A stretch of DNA of 64,000 bases from Cytobacillus sp. FSL H8-0458 (GTDB lineage: Bacteria; Bacillota; Bacilli; Bacillales; Cytobacillaceae). A model generated the notes under the pieces. It saw only the letters and a program-made list of their open reading frames with translations, did not search any database and was not told the DNA's origin. The DNA lies in NCBI RefSeq assembly GCF_038002165.1, contig NZ_JBBOBR010000001.1, forward strand, positions 3,224,001 through 3,288,000, given 5' to 3'. Positions 7,933 to 15,596 of the stretch are shown piece after piece; the stretch's first letter is position 1; each line of letters opens with the position of its first letter. The position numbers and the translations under genes are program-made.

Positions 7933-8757
7933 TCAGCAATCCTCTTTATTGATCTTCGAATAGGTGGCATTGATTTCCCCGCCAAGAATGATGATAATGC
8001 CGGATAAGTAAAACCAGATCATAAGCACGATTATGGCCCCAATGCTTCCATATGTCGCGGAGAAATTGCCGAAGCTGCTGACATAGTATGAAAAGGCAAG
8101 GGATGAAAGCACCCAGCCGACTGTTGCGAAAATAGCACCAGGCACAGCGCTGATACAGGTTAGTTTTTTATTGGGGGCAATCCAGTACAACCCTGTAAAC
8201 ACCACAAAAAGGATAAATGGACTCACTAGCCAGCGAACCATATTCCATATCGCCAGGAATTGGCCTGACAAACCAAATTCCGAAGAAATAAATAAGCCAA
8301 TCTGTCTTCCGAAAACAGGAAGAAGCAGAGCCAGTACAAACACAAAAATCATCGCAAACGTAAGCAGTATCGCCATCCCGCGTGCAATTATAAAATGACG
8401 GGTTTCCTTTACATCATACGCCTTATTAAAAGCCTTCACCACGGCATTGATTCCGTTTGAAGCTGACCAGAGTGTTGCGATGATTCCGAAGGAAAGCAGC
8501 TTTCCATTCCGCTGCGTAATTTCATAAATATTGGTTTCAATGAGCCTCATTGTCTCTCCCGGCGCAAAATCACGGACAACATTTAAGATATCCTGCTGCG
8601 TAATCGGCAAATAAGGAACGAGTGTGACCAGGAAAATCAGCAAAGGGAAAAGAGAGAGAAGAAAGAAATAGGCCAATTGGGCAGCAAGTCCAAATACATC
8701 ATCTTCCTCTACTCTTCTCCATAAGTTTGGAATCAGAGCCGAAAAAGTTCGTCCCAT
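7933..8757 (-). CDS. yfkH: YihY/BrkB family membrane protein
   Basis: A 274-residue integral membrane protein with about six hydrophobic segments and the family's FFLLSLFPLLIFL and LWSASNGINAVVKAFNKAY signatures (residues about 30-45 and 117-135). The family was once called ribonuclease BN by mistake; its true role is unknown. Synteny with yfkE and yfkK supports YfkH. Start at the ATG at 8757 after GTGAGGTGTTG, 19 bases behind the YtxH-like gene, so the two form an operon. Confidence 0.85.
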   Translation of the reverse strand: MGRTFSALIPNLWRRVEEDDVFGLAAQLAYFFLLSLFPLLIFLVTLVPYLPITQQDILNVVRDFAPGETMRLIETNIYEITQRNGKLLSFGIIATLWSASNGINAVVKAFNKAYDVKETRHFIIARGMAILLTFAMIFVFVLALLLPVFGRQIGLFISSEFGLSGQFLAIWNMVRWLVSPFILFVVFTGLYWIAPNKKLTCISAVPGAIFATVGWVLSSLAFSYYVSSFGNFSATYGSIGAIIVLMIWFYLSGIIIILGGEINATYSKINKEDC

Positions 8758-8776
8758 TCCAACACCTCACTTGTTA

Positions 8777-9157
8777 TTAATGCGGAATCTTAACCGAATC
8801 GTCAGCAGGTTTTTCCGGCAGTTCGTCTGATCCCTTCAGCTTTATATCTGAAAAGGCCTGCTTTGTGTTCTGAACAATCTGTGTTACTTCCGGTGCCATT
8901 TCTCTTATTTCTTCCACAGTGCCAGTAATAAAAGCGACGTCTTCACTAACCTGGTCAATAGCGGTTTTGACCTTATTGGAAACATCCTTCACCTGATTCA
9001 CTGCTTCACTTGGGTGTTTTAAGTAATAGCCGACATTGCTGGACGTTTTCCGGCAATTGTCAAAAACCGTTTCCCTTGTGGATTTGTCAAGAAGGCTTAG
9101 CGCACCGCCTGCAAGCGCTCCATATAGTACACCTTTCCAAAACAATGATTTCCCCAT
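8777..9157 (-). CDS. YtxH-like general-stress protein
   Basis: 126 residues: a short N-terminal hydrophobic segment with small residues (WKGVLYGALAGGALSLL) followed by a long amphipathic helical region (40-110), the layout of YtxH-domain proteins. These are stress-induced in Bacillus and of unclear function. First gene of the yfkH operon, start at the ATG at 9157 behind GGAGAATAAA. Upstream on the - strand, GTTTCG-N14-GGGAAA is a loose sigma-B-like match. Confidence 0.7.
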   Translation of the reverse strand: MGKSLFWKGVLYGALAGGALSLLDKSTRETVFDNCRKTSSNVGYYLKHPSEAVNQVKDVSNKVKTAIDQVSEDVAFITGTVEEIREMAPEVTQIVQNTKQAFSDIKLKGSDELPEKPADDSVKIPH

Positions 9158-9407
9158 ATTTTATTCTCCTTTAGTAAAATTATTATATGAAAATTTTATT
9201 CAATTTTTCCCTTTTTTTCGTTTAACGAAACCTGACTTGTCCTTTTCCTGTATTTTCATATGTAATTTGTACATGGTTCTCCTTTATTTTCTACTAATTT
9301 CCATGGTACATGCAAGCCTAATTTAAGTTGACAATTTGCAGATATCGTGGAAAGATGATAAGAAAAGTGTGTTCGTCCTAATACATAGCTATGAGAGGGT
9401 GTCTGTA

Positions 9408-9638
9408 ATGAATAATTTATCTGAGAAATCGGTTGAGAATGTGGAGTTTATGATTGAGGCTATTAAGGAGAAGCTGAAGGTTTTGAATTTAGGTGCTATT
9501 AAGCCTTCACATTTTGATGAGGAAATGTATGAGGAATTAAAGGATATTTATGATCTTGTCATGAAAAAGGATTCGTTTAGTCCGAATGAGATGCAGGCTT
9601 TGGTGGAAGAACTTGGGAATTTGAGGAAGAATAAATAA
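9408..9638 (+). CDS. yfkK: UPF0435 (DUF1128) family protein YfkK
   Basis: A 76-residue acidic helical protein with the [20 protein letters not shown] start and [16 protein letters not shown] end typical of the UPF0435 family, known only from Bacillaceae and of unknown function. I use the ATG at 9408, which follows GAGAGGGTGTC; the longer frame from 9336 has no ribosome site. A TTGACA lies at 9328-9333, with a weak -10 about 17-20 bases on. Divergent from the yfkH operon. Confidence 0.85.
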   Translation: MNNLSEKSVENVEFMIEAIKEKLKVLNLGAIKPSHFDEEMYEELKDIYDLVMKKDSFSPNEMQALVEELGNLRKNK

Positions 9639-9645
9639 TTTGGGA

Positions 9646-9669
9646 GCAGCCTTTTGAGGGCTGCTTTTT
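9646..9669 (+). terminator. Terminator of yfkK
   Basis: GCAGCC and GGCTGC form a stem around TTTTGAG, followed by TTTTT. Confidence 0.85.
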
Positions 9670-9681
9670 GTTAACCAACAT

Positions 9682-9709
9682 AAAACCCCCTGCCAAATCA
9701 GGCAGAGGG
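9682..9709 (-). terminator. Terminator of yfkM
   Basis: On the - strand, CCCTCTGCC and GGCAGGGGG pair around TGATTT and are followed by TTTT. Confidence 0.85.
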
Positions 9710-9721
9710 CTGTCCATTTCA

Positions 9722-10237
9722 TTAACCTAACAATTTAAGCGATTCACGTGTGAATGCCGGAATATCGTCCGGCTGGCGGCTTGTGACGAGCTGGTTTTGG
9801 CAGACGACGACTTCTGAGTCCTGGAATTTGGCTCCTGCGTATTCCATATCGACCTGAATGGATTTGTAGCCGGTTGCGTCGCGGCCTTCAAGAGTCTTGG
9901 CTGTCAGCAGCAGCTGCGGTCCGTGGCAGATCGCGAAAACTGGTTTCTTTTCGTCCATGAAGGATTTTGTAAATTTAACAAATCGATCATCAGCACGAAG
10001 CTGATCCGGTGAGAATCCGCCTGGCAGGAACAGTGCATCAAAGTCCTGAGGATTTACGTTATCAATGCTCTGATCTATTTGAACAGTGGCTTCACCCTGT
10101 TTGCCCTTAACGGATTTGCCTTGTTCCTTTTCGATTGTAACCACTTCATGCCCTGCTTCTTTGAAGCCTTTAGCAGGTTCCGTGTATTCACTATCCTCGA
10201 ACATCTCGGTAATTAAGCATGCGATTTTTTTACTCAT
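9722..10237 (-). CDS. yfkM: General stress protein 18, DJ-1/PfpI family
   Basis: A 171-residue cytosolic DJ-1/PfpI-fold protein. The nucleophile elbow is AICHGPQ with Cys104, and LFLPGG (69-74) is the family's first glycine turn. Members act as intracellular peptidases or deglycases of glyoxal adducts; the B. subtilis orthologue is a sigma-B stress protein. Regulation matches here: a sigma-B promoter lies at 10276-10300. Start at the ATG at 10237 behind AAAAGGAGATGG. Confidence 0.88.
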   Translation of the reverse strand: MSKKIACLITEMFEDSEYTEPAKGFKEAGHEVVTIEKEQGKSVKGKQGEATVQIDQSIDNVNPQDFDALFLPGGFSPDQLRADDRFVKFTKSFMDEKKPVFAICHGPQLLLTAKTLEGRDATGYKSIQVDMEYAGAKFQDSEVVVCQNQLVTSRQPDDIPAFTRESLKLLG

Positions 10238-10275
10238 CTATACCATCTCCTTTTAAAAATCTTCACATAAGGAGA

Positions 10276-10300
10276 TTTCCCTGAATGAACAATCTTAAAC
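10276..10300 (-). promoter_or_regulatory. Sigma-B promoter of yfkM
   Basis: On the - strand, GTTTAA (10295-10300) and GGGAAA (10276-10281) are separated by 13 bases, fitting the general-stress sigma-B consensus (GTTTAA, 13-15 bases, GGGTAT/GGGAAA). Confidence 0.75.
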
Positions 10301-10313
10301 GTAAAAAAGCATG

Positions 10314-11039
10314 TTACACTCCACTGTCCATTCTTCTCGCAAAATCAACAAACCTGAATTTGTCCGGCCTGTGCCTGGATTCTGTGTACTGAAAGAGAGT
10401 AGCATCATCGAAATAAATATAATTTTTCACCACGACAATGGCATGGAATCCTTCCATATCCAGGAGCCTGCGATCTTCGGCAGTCGGTTCTTCCACTGTA
10501 AATTCCTTTTTGGCAAAGCTTATTTTTTTCCCGAGTTCACCCTCAATGTAGGCAAAAATAGAGCTTTGGCATATTTCTCTGGTTAAGCCCGGGACATATT
10601 TATCAATTAAAAAATCCTTGTCCAAAATGATCCGCTCATCTTCGATTTTCCGGACACGGTACACTTTCCATACCTTTTCATCTTTATCAATATGAAGATG
10701 CTTCATCTTTTCTGCGTCAGGCTGAATAAGTGAAAATTCGTCCACAATTGTTTCAGCACGCTGGCCCATTTTTCCGGCCAGCTCTTTAAAGCTGACCAGG
10801 CCCGATATGGGGAACTGCAGCTTTTTTAAATCAAGAACCATCGAGCCCTTTCCGCGGATTTTCTGAATAAATCCGTTTTGCGCAAGCAAATTTAAGGCCT
10901 TTCGGATGGTTTCCCTTGAAGTGGAATACATCTCCGTCAATTCATGTTCAGATGGCAGAATAGATCTGGCGGGATACTTGCCTTCCTGGATTTGCTGGGC
11001 AAGCTCCTCATAAATCACTAAATATTTATTATTTCTCAT
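10314..11039 (-). CDS. treR: Trehalose operon repressor, GntR/HutC family
   Basis: A 241-residue regulator with an N-terminal winged helix (about 4-70, LPSEHELTEMYSTSRETIRKA) and a C-terminal UTRA effector domain. The SGLVSFKELA and FQYTESRHRPDKFRFVDFARR stretches match B. subtilis TreR nearly residue for residue; TreR represses treP-treA until trehalose-6-phosphate binds. I start at the ATG at 11039, which aligns with the B. subtilis N-terminus and has GGTGAT upstream; a TTG at 11060 is the alternative. treP and treA are not adjacent, and yfkN/yfkO are also missing. Confidence 0.88.
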   Translation of the reverse strand: MRNNKYLVIYEELAQQIQEGKYPARSILPSEHELTEMYSTSRETIRKALNLLAQNGFIQKIRGKGSMVLDLKKLQFPISGLVSFKELAGKMGQRAETIVDEFSLIQPDAEKMKHLHIDKDEKVWKVYRVRKIEDERIILDKDFLIDKYVPGLTREICQSSIFAYIEGELGKKISFAKKEFTVEEPTAEDRRLLDMEGFHAIVVVKNYIYFDDATLFQYTESRHRPDKFRFVDFARRMDSGV

Positions 11040-11098
11040 TTCAATCACCATTTCAGTCAAGTTAACACCATTCTACCATTAAACGGGCTTGCTTTCAT

Positions 11099-12088
11099 TT
11101 ACCGGTTGGACAGCTGGATAAAATACCAGCCACCTTCTGTTACAACCGGCTTGAAGGTTTTCACTTTCAGCTTCAGCTCTTTAGCGAGCTGGTGAATGTC
11201 CTCCTCTGTTGGGGTTGGATATAAATTTTCAAAGGCTGAAAAGAAGCTGTTAAACACGCTTGAAAACTCCTCGCCTTTTTTTGAATGCAGAATGGGTGTG
11301 ATAATCGTAATGGATCCTTTCCGGCTAAGCCAGCTTTTCAATCGGGACAGCAGCTGTTTGCGATCCTCCGGCTGGATATAGTGAAGCAAATTATTGACCA
11401 TAATTAAATCAGCCTGATGCTCAGGGGAGTATTCATGAACATCTGCTGTCACAATATTAATGTTGGGAATATCTTTGCAATTGGTTCGGGCAGATTCTGC
11501 GACATCTTCATTAATTTCAATTCCCGCCAGTTTTGCATGGGGGAACTTCTGGCTGATTCTGCTTAAATAGCCGCCTTCCCCACAGCCAATGTCAATGATT
11601 CGTTCCATTTTATTTTTCTTAATGGTTTTCATAAGCCGCGGCAGGGCAAGCTGTTCAAGCAGTGATGAAGTTCTTGCGACAGTCGGTCCATGCTCTTCAT
11701 GGTCAAAAGTGTTTTTCGTATTGGAACGGAGCAGTTCTGGATAAGAGAGTAAAGTCGGGATATGCAATTCCATCATTTCCTTCAGGATGATTCCTGTGGA
11801 ACGGGGGTTTTGGGGCGTGGACGGAAGGCTGAATTTAGATGCTGTCTTGATTTTATCCTTCCCCTTCTTTTTCAAATGGCGGATCGCCAGCCCCACCTCC
11901 ACCCATCTTAAGAGCAGCTCCTCCTGAAGATTTCTGCTTGAGGCCACTTCTTTTACCGTTCTCCAGCTGCGGAACTGGGAAAAAAGGTCCAGCTCAAATC
12001 CAACATATGCATGCCAGCTGTATAAAAAGGGCTGGTTCTTTTTCATCCAATTTCGTGCTTTTAGCAATCTCACATATTCATTTATCAT
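11099..12088 (-). CDS. Class I SAM-dependent methyltransferase
   Basis: A 329-residue protein with a helical N-terminal region (1-110) followed by a Rossmann methyltransferase domain: motif I IDIGCGEGG at 165-173, the acidic ribose-binding GIEIN at 189-193, and VNNLLHYI as motif IV. The N-terminal part resembles the dimerisation domain of O-methyltransferases. Its ATG overlaps the stop codon of the upstream flavin hydroxylase as ATGA, so both are made together and probably act on one substrate (hydroxylation then methylation). The substrate is unknown. Confidence 0.78.
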   Translation of the reverse strand: MINEYVRLLKARNWMKKNQPFLYSWHAYVGFELDLFSQFRSWRTVKEVASSRNLQEELLLRWVEVGLAIRHLKKKGKDKIKTASKFSLPSTPQNPRSTGIILKEMMELHIPTLLSYPELLRSNTKNTFDHEEHGPTVARTSSLLEQLALPRLMKTIKKNKMERIIDIGCGEGGYLSRISQKFPHAKLAGIEINEDVAESARTNCKDIPNINIVTADVHEYSPEHQADLIMVNNLLHYIQPEDRKQLLSRLKSWLSRKGSITIITPILHSKKGEEFSSVFNSFFSAFENLYPTPTEEDIHQLAKELKLKVKTFKPVVTEGGWYFIQLSNR

Positions 12089-13386
12089 GGCTGTTCAACC
12101 TTCTTCCAGGGATAGTCTTCTTGTTCTGTATAAAAATAATGGCTTTTATCGGCAGCTGATAATTCTGTTTTTCTTGCCGGCAGCATTCCCGCCTGAATCA
12201 ATCGGTCCCAAAGGCTCTCTGGCCAATATCCAAGACCTGAAACATTCAACATTTGCTTATATTGCAGGGTTTTATCTCTTTCGATCTGCTTCAGGCCTTT
12301 GCGGCGTATTCCTGTAATCACCCGGTTGGAATAGGAATAGGCTATGGCGGATAAATGGCTGAGGCTGATCATGTTTTCAGCGCGTGGCTTCCGGACTTTT
12401 TCATACCATTTAAGCTTGTCCGGCGCAATACTTCCGCTCTCATACATCTCTGCAAGCAATTCGCCCAGCACATCCGCATCCTGAATCGCCATGTTCATTC
12501 CTTCCCCTGCCATCGGGTGAACCGTATGGGCCGCATCGCCCAGGATAGCAAGTCTTCCATCCACATATTTATCTGCATAAAAGGCTGTCGGAATCATTAA
12601 CTGAATATCCTTCCAATTTTTCAGCCTGGTCACATACCCTTCCAACTCAGGAAAAAGCTCTACATAATTTTTATGGAAATAGTGAATTCCTTTTTTTTGA
12701 TGCTCCTTATACGTGCCCTCCGGAATTAAATAAACAGATCTTACTTTCGCATCCGGCAGCGGAAATAATCCGAGGAACCGCTCATCCTTAGAAATGATTT
12801 TCCCTTCCTCCAAGGATTGAGGGCGGGGGAAGGTGACCGTTAAAAATTGATGGTTATACTCAATCTTTTTAATTTTGCTGTTCATTTCTTTTCTGGTAAT
12901 GGAGTTTCTTCCTTCAGCGCCTATATAAAAATCAGCACTTACTGTAAGCTGCTCCTTTACATCCTTCCGCTCAACCAGTAAATCGCCATTGTCATAACCT
13001 TTTGCCAGGGACCCTGACAGATATTGAAAGTTTGGATATTGAAGCCCCTGATTAAGAAGGATTCCTTTCAGCTTTTCATGCTCGATCATAAGCGAGTAAT
13101 CATAATCTCCCGGCAGAATGCTGTAATCCATGGCAAACTCTTTTTCCCCTTCCTCAAACGCAATTCGGGAAAATGAAAAGCCGTTATCAAGGATTTCACG
13201 CAGTACATCCAGCTCCTCAAAAATTTTCAGGCTCTTCGGCTGCAGGAGTTCCCCCTTATAAACGGAAGATGGGGCATCCAGCTTCTCCATTACGATGACA
13301 TCAATATTGGCTTGAGCCAGCTTCAATCCCAGCGTCAAACCGCCAATCCCACCGCCCACAATTGCAACCTCTGTATTCAAGGACAT
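12085..13386 (-). CDS. FAD-dependent monooxygenase (UbiH/PHBH fold)
   Basis: A 433-residue group A flavin hydroxylase: GGGIGG dinucleotide fold at 11-16, the middle DG-type motif seen as GAEGRNS (156-162, with the usual Asp replaced), and the FAD-ribityl motif GDAAHTVHP at 283-291 with GEGMN after it. Such enzymes hydroxylate aromatic or quinone-like rings using NAD(P)H and O2. First gene of a two-gene unit with the methyltransferase. Start at the ATG at 13386 behind AAAGGTGGTG. The product could be a quinone or a small aromatic metabolite; nothing nearby fixes which. Confidence 0.82.
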   Translation of the reverse strand: MSLNTEVAIVGGGIGGLTLGLKLAQANIDVIVMEKLDAPSSVYKGELLQPKSLKIFEELDVLREILDNGFSFSRIAFEEGEKEFAMDYSILPGDYDYSLMIEHEKLKGILLNQGLQYPNFQYLSGSLAKGYDNGDLLVERKDVKEQLTVSADFYIGAEGRNSITRKEMNSKIKKIEYNHQFLTVTFPRPQSLEEGKIISKDERFLGLFPLPDAKVRSVYLIPEGTYKEHQKKGIHYFHKNYVELFPELEGYVTRLKNWKDIQLMIPTAFYADKYVDGRLAILGDAAHTVHPMAGEGMNMAIQDADVLGELLAEMYESGSIAPDKLKWYEKVRKPRAENMISLSHLSAIAYSYSNRVITGIRRKGLKQIERDKTLQYKQMLNVSGLGYWPESLWDRLIQAGMLPARKTELSAADKSHYFYTEQEDYPWKKVEQP

Positions 13387-13542
13387 GTTTCCACCACCTT
13401 TGCCTTTTATTTAACCTCCTTTTTAAAAAGCAAAACCAATGGATATGCTGATATTACAAAGTCTGGAAAAAATTATAAGAACAAACTTTTAAAAATAGGA
13501 GTATGATTGTGATAGACACCTATATTTTCAAAATCCTGTATA

Positions 13543-13548
13543 ATAGTG
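13543..13548 (+). promoter_or_regulatory. Probable -10 element of mnmH
   Basis: A TATAAT occurs here within CCTGTATAATAGTGAG, about 210 bases upstream of mnmH, but no good -35 is seen at 17 bases. Transcription from it would carry all of repeat B copy 1 as a 5' leader of mnmH. Confidence 0.4.
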
Positions 13549-13595
13549 AGAGTAAAATCAATTAACGTACCCTTAGGGCTATATATAGCAATACC

Positions 13596-13740
13596 ACAGT
13601 CTAACGGGCAGTAAGATCCCCACTAGAAACTGCAGTAAAATTCAAAGGTGAATTAACGGGGCCCAAACTGCCCGTAAAGGCTCGATTAGTTCAACTAACC
13701 AACTAGCGGGAAAACCCCCACTGATTGGAGTTTCACTTTA
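13596..13740 (+). repeat. Hairpin-rich repeat B, copy 1 (in the mnmH leader)
   Basis: Begins CAGTCTAACGGGCAGTAAG, with the arm ACGGGCAGT repeated inverted as ACTGCCCGT 60 bases later, then CCCCCACTGATTGGAGTTTC and ACTTTA at the end. The same ordered blocks recur in reverse orientation at 26287-26541, where the second arm is more complete. It ends 17 bases before the mnmH start codon, leaving a separate ribosome site. Confidence 0.75.
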
Positions 13741-13757
13741 ATTTTGGAGGCAATAAA

Positions 13758-14816
13758 ATGAGAGAAATAGCAGTCGAACAATATATCCAAATGGACAACG
13801 CAGTTCCGGTCGATGTCAGGTCTCCAATCGAATTTGAGGAGTGCAGCATTCCCGGTGCTGTCAATGTGCCGCTTTTCACCAATGAAGAGCGTGTGGAAAT
13901 CGGAACACTATATAAGAAAGAAGGATCTGATGCAGCGAAATGGAGAGCGATGGAAATCGTTTCACCTAAAATTCCGTCCATGATGCAGAAAATCAGAGAC
14001 CTGAAAAATGATGGCCTTCAGCCTGTCATTTACTGCTGGCGCGGCGGCATGCGCAGCAAAGCGGTTACTACATTTATCACATATGCCGGTGTTTCGATCC
14101 CTCGTTTAATTGGAGGATACAGAGCTTACCGTCAATATATTCTGGAAAACACAGCAAGCCTGATTCCTGAAAAAGCAGTTGTTCTGCACGGAATGACCGG
14201 CGTCGGGAAAACGGATGTTCTGAAGGTGTTAAGCGAAAAAGGCTATCCTGTTATTGACCTGGAAGAAATGGCGGGACACCGCGGATCGATTTTCGGTTCC
14301 TTTGGCATGGGGTACGGCAGCACACAAAAAACATTTGATGCACTATTGTATCAAGCCCTTTCTGAGGTTAAAGGCTACCCTTATATTATTATGGAAGCCG
14401 AGAGTAAGCGGATTGGCAAGGTGGTTCAGCCGGATGAGCTGCTGGATACTAAAAAAACCGCAATCCACATTGATATGTTTGCAAGCATCGAATCCCGTGT
14501 CCAGCGTATTCTGAGGGACTATGTGGAACCATATCAAAAAGAAGAATGGTTCAAGCCAAAAGTGGATGAAAGCCTCGTTTTTATTAAAAAACGTCTGAAA
14601 GATACTGAAATCCGCGAGCAGCTTGATGAATCAGCTCAAACGGAGAACTACGAACTATTTATCAAGCTTTTATTAGAATACTATTACGATCCGCGCTATG
14701 CTTTTAAACAGCATGACTATGAGGGCGAATTCCACCATGTGAATGCTGATAATGTGGAAACAGCTGCACAGCAAATTATTCAAATAATTGAGAAGCAAAA
14801 TGCTCCCGTCTTATGA
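13758..14816 (+). CDS. mnmH: tRNA 2-selenouridine synthase
   Basis: A 352-residue enzyme (YbbB/SelU) that converts 2-thiouridine at the wobble position of tRNAs to 2-selenouridine, using selenophosphate, via a geranylated intermediate. It has an N-terminal rhodanese domain with catalytic Cys93 in YCWRGGMRS and a P-loop GMTGVGKT at 145-152. I use the ATG at 13758 behind TTTTGGAGGC rather than the upstream TTG at 13725. Its presence implies a selenophosphate synthetase (selD) elsewhere, which bears on the UGA-containing peroxiredoxin at 30082-30669. Confidence 0.92.
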   Translation: MREIAVEQYIQMDNAVPVDVRSPIEFEECSIPGAVNVPLFTNEERVEIGTLYKKEGSDAAKWRAMEIVSPKIPSMMQKIRDLKNDGLQPVIYCWRGGMRSKAVTTFITYAGVSIPRLIGGYRAYRQYILENTASLIPEKAVVLHGMTGVGKTDVLKVLSEKGYPVIDLEEMAGHRGSIFGSFGMGYGSTQKTFDALLYQALSEVKGYPYIIMEAESKRIGKVVQPDELLDTKKTAIHIDMFASIESRVQRILRDYVEPYQKEEWFKPKVDESLVFIKKRLKDTEIREQLDESAQTENYELFIKLLLEYYYDPRYAFKQHDYEGEFHHVNADNVETAAQQIIQIIEKQNAPVL

Positions 14817-14835
14817 CGCGGAGCATTACTTTTTG
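14799..14835 (+). terminator. Terminator of mnmH, overlapping its stop codon
   Basis: AATGCTCC and GGAGCATT form the stem, with the stop codon in the loop region and CTTTTTG after the stem. Confidence 0.75.
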
Positions 14836-14890
14836 AGAGCGACAAAAGATATATTTTTATAAAACACAGATAACTAACTATTTAAATCGG

Positions 14891-14919
14891 TTGACACTGT
14901 GGTATGATGATAATAATAT
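14891..14919 (+). promoter_or_regulatory. Sigma-A promoter of sinR
   Basis: TTGACA (14891-14896) and TAATAT (14914-14919) are 17 bases apart. The inverted repeat GAAC-AAAAC-GTTC starts two bases downstream. Confidence 0.8.
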
Positions 14920-14920
14920 T

Positions 14921-14933
14921 GAACAAAACGTTC
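14921..14933 (+). promoter_or_regulatory. Probable SinR operator at the sinR promoter
   Basis: GAAC and GTTC form an inverted repeat with a 5-base spacer, immediately downstream of the sinR -10, followed by TT. SinR is known to bind GTTCTYT-type repeats. The same GAAC-N5-GTTC geometry recurs at 19672-19684, so autoregulation and co-regulation are likely. Confidence 0.6.
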
Positions 14934-14994
14934 TTAATATGGAACTCATTATGATAAAATCCTATTACATACAAAATAAGGTGTGTGGTATACG

Positions 14995-15318
14995 ATGATC
15001 GGTGATCGTGTAAAAAAACTTCGCCAGGAAAAGAAAATGTCCTTATCCGAGCTTGCGGACCAGGCCGGTGTCGCAAAATCATACTTAAGCTCACTTGAGC
15101 GCAACCTGCAAACCAACCCTTCTATTCAATTCCTTGAAAAAATCGCGGGTGTTCTGAATGTTCCCGTTGACCATCTGATCCATGAGCAGATTAACAAGGA
15201 TGACCTAGATTCCGAATGGATGAAAATTGTGAAAGAAGCGATGGAGTCTGGTGTTTCAAAGGAACAGTTTCGGGAGTTTTTGGATTTTAATAAATGGAGA
15301 AGCGGACAAAAATCATAA
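14995..15318 (+). CDS. sinR: Biofilm master repressor SinR
   Basis: A 107-residue regulator with an XRE-type helix-turn-helix (about 5-60; SLSELADQAGVAKSYLSSLE) and a C-terminal dimer domain (70-105; LDSEWMKIVKEAMESGVSK) that in B. subtilis pairs with SinI. Nearly every conserved SinR position is kept, including NLQTNPSIQFLEKIAGVL. It represses matrix operons. Start at the ATG at 14995 with AAGGTG upstream, rather than the GTG at 14983. Unlike B. subtilis, sinI does not precede it but faces it from the other strand. Confidence 0.93.
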   Translation: MIGDRVKKLRQEKKMSLSELADQAGVAKSYLSSLERNLQTNPSIQFLEKIAGVLNVPVDHLIHEQINKDDLDSEWMKIVKEAMESGVSKEQFREFLDFNKWRSGQKS

Positions 15319-15326
15319 TTGCAATG

Positions 15327-15353
15327 AGCCTGAATGCACAGGCTTATTTTTTT
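15327..15353 (+). terminator. Terminator of sinR
   Basis: AGCCTG and CAGGCT pair around AATGCA, followed by TATTTTTTT. Confidence 0.85.
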
Positions 15354-15417
15354 GGCAAAATAAAAAGCATTTCCATATAGAGATGTCTCTAACAGAAATA
15401 CTTAGCCATACCGGATA

Positions 15418-15564
15418 TTAAGCTTCGATCAGAACCTCTTTGGCTCTGTTATTATGTAAAAACTCTCTAATTTCTTCCTTTTGCAATCCTAAGTTTCTTG
15501 CTTCCATAATTAACTGCAGCCACTCCAAATCAATTCCTTCGACCTTAACATTTTGCTCTGTCAA
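15418..15564 (-). CDS. sinI: Anti-repressor SinI
   Basis: A 48-codon frame starting at the TTG at 15564 behind GGGGGGAAGAG and ending at 15418. The core IDLEWLQLIMEARNLGLQKE, followed by EIREFLHNN, aligns with the SinI helix-hook that replaces one SinR subunit (B. subtilis SinI: LDQEWVELMVEAKEANISPE then EIRKYL). SinI disables SinR and so turns on matrix genes. It converges on sinR across a terminator. A c-di-GMP-I riboswitch lies 33 bases upstream, which is not the arrangement known in B. subtilis. Confidence 0.9.
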   Translation of the reverse strand: MTEQNVKVEGIDLEWLQLIMEARNLGLQKEEIREFLHNNRAKEVLIEA

Positions 15565-15596
15565 AACTCTTCCCCCCAGGATACGTATCGTATTCC

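Noticed and set aside
9336..9407. Longer N-terminus for YfkK
   Set aside because: It covers the promoter region and the GAGAGGG site; the YfkK family begins close to the ATG at 9408.
13596..13740. T-box or other known leader riboswitch for mnmH
   Set aside because: No T-box (AGGGTGGNACCGCG) or other known aptamer core is present, and the same element occurs behind an unrelated MFS gene.
13725..13757. TTG start giving an 11-residue longer MnmH
   Set aside because: The stretch is the end of repeat B plus the TTTTGGAGG ribosome site; the family starts at the ATG at 13758.
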